The notes under the pieces were generated by a model. The model was not told where the DNA came from, ran no database searches, and was given only the letters and a program-made list of their open reading frames with translations. Shown here in pieces: positions 1 through 12,741 of a stretch of 50,396 nucleotides of DNA; position 1 is the stretch's first letter, and every line of letters begins with the position of its first letter. The position numbers and the translations under genes are program-made. The stretch is from Mesaphorura yosii (Eukaryota; Arthropoda; Collembola; Poduromorpha; Tullbergiidae), in NCBI GenBank assembly GCA_009869945.1, contig WIXG01000483.1, forward strand, positions 1 to 50,396. The letters are read 5' to 3'.

Positions 1-2080
1 AATTACCGTGCGAAAAGACAGAAACACACGCCTGAGAGCATGCAGAATCAAATTGAGACAAGGTGATTGGAAATGTGGAAGTAACATGCGTGTGTATAAA
101 TAGAATTGGAAATGAGGCGAAATGAGTGGAGATGTTGAACATAACAGGCAAGTGTACGCATAGTTTAAGGAGTATTGAAAAGCAGTCATACGCAAAGAGA
201 ATTGTTGCCTACGGCCCACAAACAGTCATATCCCATTTTCTCACTAATTTCTTCCACCTAAAATCTTAATCTCACGCAGATTGTAAAATCTCCAACCTTA
301 CGCTCTTAAGAAACGTGAAATGTAGTCGTAGCAGTTTCACGTGTGAACTCTTCCTTCTTTTTTGTGCATCGGGACTCAGTGACAACATAATTGCATAATT
401 GCTAATTGCACGTTTCGTTGCTGGTGTGAAAATGTATTATCTAATTAGGGTTAGCATTATGTAAAGTTTGAACACGGGAAGGAAGTGTTGATAATCCAGT
501 CGAGCAGGGCAGGGTGACCCGAAACGAAAGAGTGGGATGAAGGCCGCAGGGCCATGGCGGTTCGTTTCCGGATACGTTTCCTTTCTGAATATGGAAAAAC
601 AGGCACCCCGGGTTCGGATATCCGTTTACGCATTCTCAGTTCTTAAAATTCTCGAATATTTGCAAAATTGCTCATCGATCTTTGGGACAGTCTTTCGAGA
701 GACGTTGAGCAACGTAATTTCCCATTAAGCAACATAAGTAAGCGTACTTAACAAAGCCGCTGCATGCATGTCGTGTCGTGTCATGTTGCAACCCCGATGC
801 ATTGTACGTAAATGTGTCAGAGATTAAATACACTTGACTTTTACTGTATTGTACATTCCATTCTGCGTTCTTTGCCGTTAAAGCTAAATATTATGTTACG
901 ATAAATTGGATCCAGTCAGTCCGCATGAAATGTTACGCTTTAAAGTCCACCGACACACTCGAAATAGACTTTAGTCCTGCGTACGACGCGTTGCCCGCAC
1001 GGTCCCGCACCTGTTTAAGCCTGAGTTTGCAATTATTAATTGCACGGTTAATTAACGTGGACGTGGATTTATTCCAGCAATTTATCTGCAATTTGTGTGT
1101 GCATTGCCCGCAACAATTTCCAAAGTAGTCTGTCTGCTCTGCTGCATTTCACGTCTCGCGCTTGCGCGCGTTGCAACATAATTGCTCAACGTAAGATTAA
1201 GATTACAGCACCAGCACCAAATATGGTCAGGTTGAGAAACTGGAATGAGTTGAGCACCAGCGCGAGTCTGGACTTTGCAGATGGATGGGTGAGTAAAACA
1301 GAAAATAGCAACGCGTCTCGTGAAAGGCAGGCAGAGCCTATCGTAAATTATGCATCTTAGCCTCAGTAAGCAAGTAGCGAGCTTTCCAGGAGCGCAAAGT
1401 TGTAGCGTTGCGTTGGCTCCATTCATTCACAATTCAAGTCACAAGATCCACATTATCAGAAATCAGCAATCAGCTGAAGTGCAGTTCGGTCGTCTAGACT
1501 TTTACTGGACAGACGTGTGGGCCCACAGTCTCTTGTTGAATTCAAAGACACTTGTGTTCATGCCACAATTATGTACATCGCAGTTTGCTTCGTGCCTGGG
1601 ATTAAATGAGTAACATATGCTGCTGCTTATCGGTATCAGTAAGTCATTATCAACAAGAATTGAAGGTGTATTTCATACAGATAAGTACCGCTGCGTATGC
1701 CTCCGAGTGGCCTCTCCGCGACGGGATGCAATTAGAGTTTAAGTGTTTAGCACGAAATTTGTTTGAAAGCGAAAGCGGCAACAGCAAAGCAGCTGAGCGT
1801 CACATGAAAATGAGCCGGTGCACGTTTGCCAAAATATTTGTCAGCATTTTTATTTACGATTCTGGAATTTTTCTCTCTCGTCTCACATGACATAATCGAG
1901 TGAGTCAACCCGCCGCCGAAGTTGAACGATTAAAATATTTACACTCTGCCTCAGCGCGGCGGCAATGGCAATGAACGGAATGAAGCTTGTAGTTCGACTG
2001 TCCTCGAAAATATAAAATGAATAAAATCGAAGTGGACCGATGTTTAATTGTGGCTTTGATCTGAATTTTTTCTCTTGTAG
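1..2080. other. 5' flank of sarm, no supported gene
   Basis: Several short open frames occur on both strands, but none shows a recognisable domain, and none joins in phase to the sarm gene. The stretch ends in a good splice-acceptor-like run (pyrimidine-rich, ending in TAG) directly before the sarm ATG at 2081. It therefore probably contains the last part of a 5' UTR intron, and at least one upstream noncoding or alternative first exon that I cannot place. Confidence 0.4.
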
Positions 2081-5000
2081 ATGTCCGACGACTCTGACGA
2101 TTTGAGCGCCGCCACGCCGTTGAATGGGCAAGCCTCCGCAATGGGAATCCTCAACAACGGTGTCCAGTCAACTGGAAATGTCCAGGTACTTAACAACTCA
2201 ATGCTTAGTGCTGCGCTCCGATACTGCGTGGGTCAGCTCATCTCTTTTGTTCCATGTTTGTCACTCACCACGGAATTTTTATTTTTGCGAGTTTTACCAC
2301 CGGCATTTATTTTAACGTGCCTCACCTGCCTGTGTTAATTAATGTTTGGTATTTACCGTCTGGCAGCAAGAAGCCATGTCATTGTCATTTTACACACTTT
2401 ACGAACATGCTAAGTTATTTTATGTCTCATTTCACGCCCAGACGGTCTTTGACGACGCGACGACTGATTCAGTCGCATCTCTCGGTATTACCAAGCAACC
2501 TCATGGCAGGTATGACCATAAATCGTAATCCAGGAGCAGCAGTAGCAAGCCGTATGTCATTGTCATTGATAACCACCACGCACGAGCACCAAACAATGGA
2601 AAACAGCACCTTGGCTTTGGTTAATTTGATTTTGGCTATCATCAGCTATCACGCTCACGTCGTATTACAATCGCAATCGTGCGATCATTGTTTCAAACCG
2701 CCTCGGACAATAACATCTTAATTAACACGATACGCGATCGAATTGATTCGCCGATTCATAATTATTAATTGAGAAATCAACCAGCACGTATGATAGCGAT
2801 AGGCAGAATGATGAATGACTCTCATTAATGACCGATCAAATTATGGTATAGTAATTAAGGAGTGATTGAATGAACGAGCGCATTCAGAAAGACTGGCAAG
2901 GTGGCTCTCGCTGCCGTCGCTGCTGGACCGAATCTCGTCCGCGCTATTGTCATTCATGATGCTTAGCTCGCGTGGGGGCTGAACGCTGAACGGCTGAAGA
3001 TTATTTCATCAATTGCAATGGCCGTCGTCGTATCGCGCAGATTCTCTTACCTTCTTCACCCATTTGGCCCATTTCATTCGCGTAACGTAATGCGTCCGCA
3101 CCGCATCCGCACGTATTTATTAACGAGGCCCTGTTCTTGCCTGCCCATGCGGCCAGCAGTACACATTGTTGTAGCGTAGCTGTAGCACAGGCAGACAATC
3201 TTCGTCTTCGTCATCATCCTCATATAATATAATATTTATTTTTTTTGATGTCTTCCCAACTCCATATACGGACATGGCCAGCATTAGAATTTGTTCACAG
3301 CTTTTTCAGTCCGTTTAGACTTCATGCCATGCCGTTTCCATTTTCATCGCTCTTCTTTTTCCATTGAACAATGTTACCAATTGCGATTGCCCAGCAAACG
3401 GATTTTAAAATTCGAATCAAACTCGGAATTTGCAGTTTGCCTTATCGTGCCGTTTACATTTTGGGAACTGAGCGTGCACAACGACTTAATGAGTTTTTAG
3501 TTGCCTTAAGATAATGAATATCCACACTCCACTCGAGGCATTCGCAGTGTCGCTGCAGCAGCCGAGTGACTTAACTTTGCTTAAGTATGCATGCGCACAA
3601 CTTGCATACAAGCTCGAGATTGTTGTGATGACGAATTCAAACGAAACGACTTTGGCTCTCAAAATTCGAGCCATGTTCAGCTCAGTTACTCTTTGGTCGT
3701 GAACTTGAGAGCAACGTCTTACAAAATCGTCCTCCTCTTTGAGCAAATTTTATTTACGTAACAAGTCTGCAGTCTGCACGAGAAGAAACGAGCAAGAGGA
3801 TTGATTCTGTGTCGTTCAGACGTTTAGGTTTCACACTTCGCACATTTTATAGCTTGCAAATTTTGTATCTTGCCAAAAATACTGAAAATAGAGCAGATTC
3901 AAAGAAAGGCTGCTGCAGTGCGGTTCATCTTCGCGTTTGCTTCGAGAGAAGTGAGTGTCGTGTCTGGCTTCCTGTGATACCAAAATAACACGGAACACGT
4001 ACGTGTGTCATCTCGTGCTGCTAAAAAGTTTGGGAAGTTTCGTGAATCTTCACGACAGGGCCACATGTAGGCGATCCGCGAATTTGTGAATTCTACAACC
4101 CACGAATTTGCCATTTTGTGTCCGCGAATTTTCGAGTGCGAGCAAAGCCTTATTGACTGTACCCTGAATTTCAGACCAAAGCGGCGGCTTTCTCGCGCAT
4201 GAACTCAACCTCCCAACAATCTCAGCACGCAACTGTTTCTAACCGCCGCGTTGTCCAGCAGTCGTCGTCCGTCCAGCACTCTTCTCACCACCAATCCAAT
4301 GAAACTCAGACCTCAGTGAATAAGCAGCAGTCAACACAACTCAAGTCCAACCTGTCCGAGATGCAGGCCAGAATCTCCCAAATGAAGTCGCTTTCCCAAC
4401 AAACGACGACATCCGTCTCGTCGTCGTCTTCCTCCAGCTCCAGCTCGACGCTGGTCAACACGAGCAGCAGTCACGGAGGAACCGTCGTCAATTCCCTCTC
4501 TTCGCATCCAAATCTCAAACTCATCACCGACACAAAGGGGCTCATGAGCAAACTGGGTAAGTGACCGAATCTACAAAGCTGGCGTTTATTATGTATTAAG
4601 CACCGTTAGAAATTCGGGCTTTCGGTTCCTTTCCAGGCGACAATAATAATGACGCTCCATTAGACACTGGAACCGTTTTAGTCCAAGAAATTCCATTTCC
4701 CAAATCCGGGGACATGTCGCCGAGTGTTCTAAACGTAAGCCAACCACAACCGCTCAGTTATTCGCATGTTTCTTCATTGTCTCGCTTTCGATAGCACCAG
4801 AACCACATCGGGGCAGGCCCCGGGCTACTCGGCGTTGGCGACGGGAGTCTCAGTGGCGGTGGTGACGGGTCACCCCAGACCTACCACTTTGAGCAGAAGA
4901 AGACCGCATCGAGCCAGTCGACCAAGTTCAGAAGTGGCAACTTCAGCACCGAGCAGGCGACGGCAAATGCTGCCGAGCACAAACGAATCAAGACCGGTGA

Positions 5001-8000
5001 CGTTACGTATGAAGAGAAAGCGCTGGCTGCCGCGATGAAGGAGAAGGTTGAAGTGGATGGAGTGACGGCAGAGAAGAAAGCTGCGGTCAAACAACAACAA
5101 AGGTAGCGACAATAGATTAACTCATCGCTCATCCGCACTGACCTAATTCACGAATGATCATTAAATGAGCATGCATTCATAGGGCGCAAGTTAACAGTTA
5201 CAAGCGCATGTCTAGCGCCCGGCTGGACATGTTCGCTTATCACATTCGTGAATTTGCACTCTTGTCCCTTTCACGTTTCTGGCGTATCTGAGCACAGTCT
5301 ATTTTATCTTGTCTCTGAAATCATTCCATGTCACAAATAGCAAATTGCAACCACTTGACCAGAAAGTGTAGCTACAAATAATAAAACGTGCGTCCGTATT
5401 TTGAATGGGTTTAAAGGTCTTTGACGGACAGACATGGAGTTACTGAGGAAGAGACTCGCCGAGCAGCAGCAGCATCAGTCAAACTCTCGACCGAGCAATT
5501 CACTGCTGAGAAAATGGCGGCGATGGCCGAGCAGAGGAAGCAAGTTCGAACTCAAGACAAGATTTTAAGCTCGGACAGGAAACTGGCGGCTGGAAGTCAG
5601 TCAACACTCAAGTTTAAAGGCATGCCGGCCATTACGACGAGCGAAACTGGTGAGTTTCGCTGGTCCTCGCGAGCTTCACACTTGTCAGCTCATTTAAGTA
5701 ATGTTAGAATAAGTAATGTAAAAACTTTCTTTGATTTTGCAGTGGTATTCGAAGATTTGGATTCGCTCGGTTGGGACTCGTCGCGTCAAGATGTTGACCG
5801 TATCATTGACAAGTATTCCACGAAATTGTCCTCCATTGTCGAGTCACTCCGCGACTGTGAGGACGAAAATGCAAATTCTGTGAACCACCTCAACTATGCG
5901 TCCGGAGTCATGAAAGCGGCGTGGAGTGTACCTGGCCATGGACATCAGGTCAACTTTCGTTCCTTTAACACTTTAATACAAAAGCACCTTCTGTATTAAG
6001 AGTCTTGATTCGATTCCTTCAATAATGAATGCAGGTCGGACTGAATCTGTGCAAGAAATTGAAGAACGAAGGTGGCCTCGATCTTCTGATTGGAAACTTT
6101 TCATCTCGTAAAACTGATCTTAGAATCGCTTCAGCACGCCTGCTGGAGCAAACCCTGACCCCAGAGAATTGTAATTACGTTGTGGAGAAAGGGTTCGATT
6201 GCTTGGACAAAGTCGTCAAGGTATGTAAATGTAGCTGAGGTAATTTCGTCAAGTTTGGGTGGTTGACTTGACTGGTGACACCTGGGAACTTTTGAGTAGG
6301 TTGCCTCCGAGTTATGCGAAGTGGAAGAGTCGCGGGTTGGAACTGGACTGCTGAAGAATTTGTTCAAGCACAGCGAGACTACGTGCAGCGATGTTCTCAG
6401 ACTTCAAGGACTGGAGCGAGTCATGGCGGAGTGCCGCCGAATGGATGTAGAAACCCTGCGAAACTGCGCCGGAGCTTTGGTAAACCTCTCCCTGTATGGA
6501 GGAGCCGAGAACCAAGAGGCGATGATCAAGAGAAAAGTGCACCTGTGGCTATTTCCGCTAGCATTCCACCACGACGACTCCATCAAATACTACGCGTGCC
6601 TGGCCATCGCTGTGCTGGTGGCCAACAAAGAAATCGAGGCGCAGATTATCAAGTCAAGTAAGACAGGACAAAATTAAATTAATAAATTGCAGAAAACCTG
6701 AATGGCAATCTGAAGCTAAAAAATTCACGTCATGCGCCTTTCAGACACTCTCCAGCTCGTTGAGCCGTTCCTCACCACTCACAACCCGGAGGAGTTTGCC
6801 CAGTCGCACGCGTCTCATAGCGAGGGTCAAAGTATCCAATGGCTGGAAAAGTTGGTCCCGGTCCTGTCTTCCCAGCGAGAAGAAGCACGATCTCTGGCTG
6901 CCTTCCACTTCTGGTGAGTATGGCCCCAAAGACACTTAAGACACCGACTACGTAAATACTTTCCCCGTGTCTTGATTAACAACCGCTCCGATACTTGACC
7001 TTACAGCATGGAGGCTGGTATCAAGAAGCGACAAGGACAGACATCCGTCTTCAAGACAATCAACGCCATCGAACCGCTGAAGCGAGTTGCATCCTCACCA
7101 AATGCTTTGGCCAGCAAATTGGCTGCGCAGGCACTTCGACTGATTGGAGAAACGGTCCCACACAAGCTGAGCCAGCAAGTTCCGTTGTGGGCGATTGAGG
7201 ATGTGAGGGAGTGGGTCAACCAGAAGGGGTTCGACCTGTACTCCGACTCATTTGTGGCGTCCCGGGTCGATGGCGACCTGCTCCTTCAGCTGACTGAGGA
7301 CATGCTCAGAGACGACATCAAGATGGAGAATGGAATTCTGCGAAAGAGGTAAACCAGCTTCATTCTGTCCCGTCTTGCTTCCTGTCCTGCCACGAGATTA
7401 ATGATGTAATAATACTTTCCATGTTCTATCAATCATCACAGATTCATGCGCGATTTGCGCGAACTGAAGAAGATTGCAGACTACTCGAGCTGCGACACAT
7501 CCAATCTGAACGACTACTTGAACTCAATCCATCCCGAGTTCTGCGCGTACACGTACACGCTTCTCAACAACAGCGTTGACAAAGAGATTCTTAGGAAATG
7601 CGTCAGTGACGAAGTGCTCGCTGAGTGCGGCATCATGAGCAGCATTCACCGAAACAGAATCCTCGACGCGCTCAGAGGTAATCACAAACAAGATTTTCAT
7701 TTCGCTATATAAACTTTGGTTTCACATTTCTGGGATTTGCCATGAACTTCTTTTCTTTGTGAGTGCAGAAAAGTCTGAATTCTCGTCCCAGTCTGAGGAA
7801 AATCTGGACAAGCCTTTGGATGTGTTCATAAGTTATCGTCGTTCAAATGGGTCTCAGCTCGCCAGTCTTCTCAAAGTTCACCTGGCGCTCCGAGGATTCT
7901 CGGTTTTTATCGACGTCGAGAGACTTGAGGCTGGTAAATTTGACAACAATCTCCTGCACAGTATCAAACAGGCCAGACACTTCCTGCTGGTGCTCACTCC

Positions 8001-8530
8001 GAGCTCGCTGGACCGCTGTCTGCGTGATGAGGAGTGCAAAGACTGGGTTCACAGAGTGAGTCGCAAATTGCAGATTTATTGTTCATGTTTTTGGAATTTT
8101 TGTGTTCATCGGCGGGAAATCTGTTTACGCAGGAAATTGTGGCAGCCTTGGAATCACAATGCAATATTATTCCAATCATGGACGACTTTGTCTGGCCCGA
8201 GACGGAGGAGTTGCCGGAGGACATGAGATCGGTTCATACATTCAATGGCGTCAAGTAAGCCCAAGGATAAAGCGGATTAACACGTGCGATCTTGAATTAA
8301 TTTTAATTAATCCTGCCTTTTTCTGGTCCAGATGGATCCACGACTACCAGGACGCCTGCGTCGACAAGATCGAGCGGTTCCTCCGTGGCGAGCAGATTGC
8401 AAAAGACACGATGAGCAACAACAGCGGCGGCGGCAGTGTCCAGGTGGGAAACTCAAACTCAATTCCGAAAACATCTCAACAATACCAACGAACATCGAGC
8501 ATAGGCTCGGTGGAGGGGAGACTTGACTAA
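2081..8530 (+). CDS. Sarm1: SARM1-type NAD+ hydrolase (ARM-SAM-SAM-TIR)
   Basis: Fourteen exons join in phase: 2081-2185, 4175-4556, 4637-4734, 4795-5102, 5417-5649, 5743-5948, 6035-6220, 6300-6657, 6745-6913, 7007-7348, 7442-7677, 7769-8055, 8133-8254 and 8332-8530. They give 1076 residues. Residues 1-375 are Ser/Gln-rich and then helical and charged. ARM repeats span about 376-735, SAM1 about 741-805, SAM2 about 815-874 and TIR about 888-1040. The TIR starts with DVFISYRRS. The family catalytic glutamate is E971, first residue of exon 13 (EIVAALES), right after KDWVHR. SARM proteins cleave NAD+ to drive axon degeneration and also act in innate signalling; ARM repeats hold the TIR inactive. 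All key regions look intact. The ATG at 2081 follows a splice acceptor, so other N-termini are possible. The last exon adds a Ser/Gly/Gln-rich tail. Apart from introns 1 (2186-4174) and 4 (5103-5416), introns are short. Confidence 0.95.
2186..4174 (+). other. sarm intron 1
   Basis: A 1989-nt intron from a GTACTT donor to a TTTCAG acceptor, phase 0. It holds only short, unconvincing frames and AT-rich sequence. Its size against the short introns elsewhere in the gene suggests it may carry regulatory sequence or an alternative promoter, but no specific site is recognisable. Confidence 0.6.
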
Positions 8531-9451
8531 AGTTAATTGAGTTGCTGATGAGCAAGTAGAAAACTAAAGATGACTGACAAAAGTTTAATATATTCGCGAA
8601 ACTGTACATATTCAAATACAAAAGTATACTGAAATGAAGCGAAAGTACGCGAGAATGCGCGTCACAAAACCATAAATGTAATAGTTGCAAGTGATAATAT
8701 TTTTGAATACTTTGTCATATTAAAAAGTTAAACAAGAAACAGACAAGAAATTGGAAGCAGTGATATTGGGACGAGAGTAAGATCTAACTAATACGCTAAA
8801 TAATATTTACAAATTTTCACGTTAAGTGTTTCGTAGGCTACACATTTACACATTGTCTTAGACTACTTTTATAATTTGTACTTTTGAATTTTAAGACGTG
8901 CAGATTTTTAGATTTTTCTTGCATCTGGCAACTTCTTAGTGCCTTAACTTTTAATCAGTGCCTTAAAACATCACAAACCATATGTATTTTTGGTCTCACC
9001 TTAGAATTAGAATTAAAACAGCAGGCTGGACATTGCATATTGTATTTCTCGCATGCCAAATTAACAAATCAAGTGCCGATACTTCTCTCTTTTTAGTCCT
9101 GTTTAAGATGCAACAATTAAGATTGCGAAGCGAATATTTTGTCGCCCGTCTTCTTGTACTTGTTCTACTCCTACTTCTATTTCTACTTGGACCTTTTCTA
9201 CTTTATGCTGTTAGCCTTGACTACACTCTTGACTAAAGTTAAGCCGTAGCGATAATTCTTCTTTGTTATTTATACACATACACGGAAAATGATAAGAAAT
9301 AGCAGCCTAAGCTTAAGGATATATAAGAACCGGAACGAGATCAGAAACAGAAACTGCGAGTGCACGCACGTGGGATTCTTTATAATGCATAAACTTACAT
9401 GCCATTATTACTATTATTTGCTACGAATAAAGATTCAGTTGAGTCAATAAA
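8531..9451 (+). other. sarm 3' UTR with two AATAAA signals
   Basis: AT-rich sequence after the sarm stop codon. AATAAA occurs at 9426-9431 and again at 9446-9451, the first good cleavage signals downstream of the stop, so the 3' UTR is probably about 0.9 kb. A small hydrophobic frame at 9108-9236 lies inside it and is listed separately. Confidence 0.5.
9108..9236 (+). CDS. possible 42-residue single-pass membrane peptide
   Basis: A short ATG-initiated frame ending in TAA codes for a 42-residue peptide. It has a basic start (MQQLRLRSEYFVAR) and then about 20 strongly hydrophobic residues, mostly Leu, ending in an acidic tail. This is the shape of a single-pass membrane micropeptide. It is preceded by a pyrimidine tract ending in TTTTAG, which could be a splice acceptor. 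It lies in the presumed sarm 3' UTR, and a Leu-rich run can arise by chance from CT-rich DNA, so it may not be translated. No family is recognised. Confidence 0.2.
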   Translation: MQQLRLRSEYFVARLLVLVLLLLLFLLGPFLLYAVSLDYTLD

Positions 9452-10978
9452 TTAATTGGAGCTGAGATGTTACGATCCGCGTCTGGTCAGCTTTTCCTCA
9501 CGCGGCCGGGAAGCTTTTGACTTGTCTCTGCAGAATCTGGCAGCCATTTGAAAATTCTGGGTCCACCGACGACCTGTCGCGGCGCGACGGCCCAAATCTC
9601 GTCCTTGCCTTTGTTCTCAGCTCTCAGTTCTCTTAGTGCTTGGCCGCGGCGTATTTTGAACATATTCTAATTCATCCCGGACTTTCCACGCGAGCGCGAG
9701 ACGACGTGTGTGGCTAGTCACAATCTTGAGTCGTCGTGAAGAGTTTTCATGAGTCAGAGTCTTGGAGTCAGACAACTTGTGTTTGCTACCAATTTATACC
9801 AATTTAAGATTCAGTTTACATTAGAATGTATGCGTGCGCGGGTGCTATCAGCGTTCACAAGCACGTACGACCGACTCCAAAGAACTCCGATGTAAGTCAA
9901 GCCAATACTGGGTTACATAATCATATCTTCATATCGTGCCGCTGGACGAATGCGACTGGGCAGCGTCAGCATGGAAGAATAATTCGAGTTAAGTACGAGA
10001 TAAGCTAAGCTCCAACTGCTACTGCAAGCAAAGCAAAGTTAGTGCGCGGGCGTACTTGCACGGGAGACGAAGATAACATACGTACGTCTGTTTGATATTA
10101 ATATTAATGTTAATGCACTTGAAAATAACTGTACTACTTTACAAATCTGGTTCAAGTAGAAGAAACGATGCTGAACTTGAACCTGTATGTACACGTATAC
10201 GTATAATTTATATCATTTGCAGAGTCTGCTGATGTTGGAAGCTGGGAGCCGTTGTCGCTTCTGTTAAGCTTGGTTGTGGTTTCACTGTCAACGTCAACAC
10301 CAGCCTGTAATCATAATCAACGTTCAGTGTTCAGCAAATATTTTCCAAATTCATTCGACATATGTGAATCTCGGCTCCATGTAACGAGTGTTGATATTGT
10401 ACCTAGTCGTTAGGGCATTGGCAGCGTGAAGAAATTCGGAATTCGCGTCGTCAAGAAGACCCCAAGCAAACGTGAAATACCTGATAAGAAAAAAGGAGCA
10501 ATGTTATCAGCAGAAAATTCGTTGAATACTTGGACACATACCTGTTGCAACTCCAACGCGAACTCTCTTACAATTTACGAGTCCCCAACGCTAACGCTGC
10601 TTGTCGGCCAACCGCCTGCCACTGCGACTGGGCCTGCTGAGACTGATCAACCCGAATTTCCGGGAAGAACCTCTACGAGAAACAGGGGCTTATCTGTAGC
10701 CATAACGCCGACGGTGGAGCCTCGTGTTCCCCTGCCCCAGAAATATGAGCACTCTAGAAGACATTAACGCAGGCCTCGTGCTCGTGCCGGGGCCCACCTT
10801 TTAGTTTTTTAACCAATTTAAAGATATTCATCAAACGTCAATGCAATTTCCTGTCGAGTGTAACGTGTAAAGTATACTCATATGTGTATGTAAAGCTTGT
10901 AAAATTGAAGAGCACTCAAGACAGCATCAAAAGCGACTCCACATTACTCGGAAGCAGAGCCAATCCAAGGCCGTCAAA
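9452..10978. other. intergenic region between sarm and pelota
   Basis: No supported gene. Open frames at 9826-10008 and 10426-10767 have no recognisable domain, and the second begins at GTG, so I do not call them. The last few hundred bases must contain the pelota promoter and 5' UTR, but no clear TATA box or initiator could be assigned. Confidence 0.5.
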
Positions 10979-12741
10979 ATGAAGTTGATTGGGAAGAGTG
11001 TGGACAAAGATGGCAATGGGTGCGTGATGCCTCTCATGATATTATGACCTCAATGACTGAATAACCTGCGACTTTTCTAAGAACGATTAAATTGGGAATC
11101 CAAACTTTTCAGCTACGTCACGATGATTGCCGAGGAAAGCGAAGACATGTGGCACGCCTACAATTTGATCACCGAAGGATGCTACGTACGCGCGTCCACC
11201 ATACGCAAGGTCCAGACGGAGTCTGCCACGGGGTCCTCGACCAGCAACAGAATCCGCACTGTGCTCACCATTCAGGTCGAGAGCATCGATTTTGACACTC
11301 AGGCGTGCGTTCTCCGTCTCAAAGGGAGAAACGTTCAGGAAAACCAGTTTGTCAAAGTGAGTTTTGGTTGTTAAGGTTCAGGTTCGATTTTTTGCGCTTT
11401 CACTCAACGCTGTGTATACCATATGCAGATGGGCGCCTACCACACACTGGACCTTGAAGTGAACCGGAAGTTTACAATTACCAAAAACTGGGATTCGGTT
11501 GACCTGGATCGCGTTGAGCAAGCTTGTGATCCTACACAAGTAAGCATTCATGATGCACACCTGCAAGTGGTCGAGATAAGAAATTTGTTTGATAAGTTAA
11601 TTTATTTTAATTTCTTGCTCATTGCTAACAGAAGGCTGACGTCGCCGCGATTGTGATGCAGGAAGGCCTTGCCAATGTGTGCCTTGTCCTCTCGAGCATG
11701 ACGCTCGTGCGTGCCAAGATTGACCAAGCGATTCCAAGAAAAAGGCACGGGAATATCTCGAATCATGAAAAGGTGTGAAATGTTAAGTATTTGCCACGAA
11801 AACCAACGGAGTTTCTTCTTGCGCAAATTGGTGACAGTCTTTTCTTTTCTAATTTTAGGGCCTTCAAAAATTTTTCGAGAATGTGATGCAAGCACTGCTG
11901 CGGCATGTCAACTTTGAGATTGTTAAATGTGTGTTACTTGCTAGTCCCGGCTTTGTAAAAGATCAATTTTTCGAGTATTTGCTACAACAAGCTGCGAAGA
12001 CGGAGAATAAGCTTTTACTTGATAATAAAGGCAAGTTTCTTCTCGTTCACTCGTCTTCCGGCTTTAAGTACTCATTACGAGGTCAGTCAAACAATACACA
12101 CAAATGTCTGTCTTAAATCATAATGAAGTTAAAACTTAGCGCACGCTTTACCTGCCACAGAGGTACTCGCGGATCCGGCTGTCGTCGCTAAACTCGCAGA
12201 CACAAAAGCAGCCGGCGAAGTCAAAGCACTGGACGCTTTCTACACGATGCTACAAACCGAACCTGAAAAGGCCTTTTATGGACTCAAACAAGTTGAGCGT
12301 GCCAGCGACTCCCAGGCCGTAGAAACGCTAATGATTTCCGATGGTTTGTTGAGGTAGAATTAATAATCCACCGGCCAGGCTAATTTAACTCAAGGGTCTG
12401 ATAATTTAACTTTCTGCCCACAGAGCAAGTGATGTTCCCACAAGGAAGCGCTACGTCACCCTAATCGAGAATGTTAAGGAGGGCGGTGGAGATGTTAAAA
12501 TCTTCTCAAGTCTACACGTGTCTGGAGAACGTAAGCTCGAATTTTAGAAAGCTTTAGCAAAGAATTTTAAAATTCTGTGGCCTGAACGCCTGACTGAACG
12601 AAAATGCTGAATGTTATTAATTTAGAACTGAATCAAGTGACTGGCATCGCTGCAATTCTGCGGTTTCCAATGCCAGAGCTGGAAGATGAGCCAGATGAAG
12701 ACGAAAGCGAAGAAAGCGAGCCGGAGGAGACCAAATCTTAG
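10979..12741 (+). CDS. pelo: Pelota, ribosome-rescue factor (Dom34 family)
   Basis: Eight exons join in phase: 10979-11019, 11113-11356, 11429-11539, 11632-11772, 11859-12081, 12161-12353, 12424-12530 and 12626-12741. They give 391 residues, close to the usual length of about 385. The start [12 protein letters not shown] is the typical pelota N-terminus. The eRF1_1-like domain covers about 1-132 ([21 protein letters not shown]), the central domain about 136-270 with the conserved PGF at 209-211, and the C-terminal domain about 271-375 ([30 protein letters not shown]). An acidic tail ends the protein. Pelota, with HBS1, enters the A site of stalled or empty ribosomes and lets ABCE1 split them; it lacks the GGQ release motif, as expected. 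No damage is seen. It is convergent with the TTD14-like gene. Confidence 0.96.

Noticed and set aside
1082..1426. 114-codon minus-strand frame in the sarm 5' flank
   Set aside because: No domain, unusual residue mix, and a similar length of open frame exists on the opposite strand over the same bases.
8521..9239. The 15-mer CTTGACTAAAGTTAA occurs at the sarm stop and again at about 9228
   Set aside because: No similarity extends beyond the short match, so a duplication is not supported.
10426..10767. 113-codon frame upstream of pelota
   Set aside because: It begins with GTG, has no domain and cannot be joined in phase to pelota exon 1.
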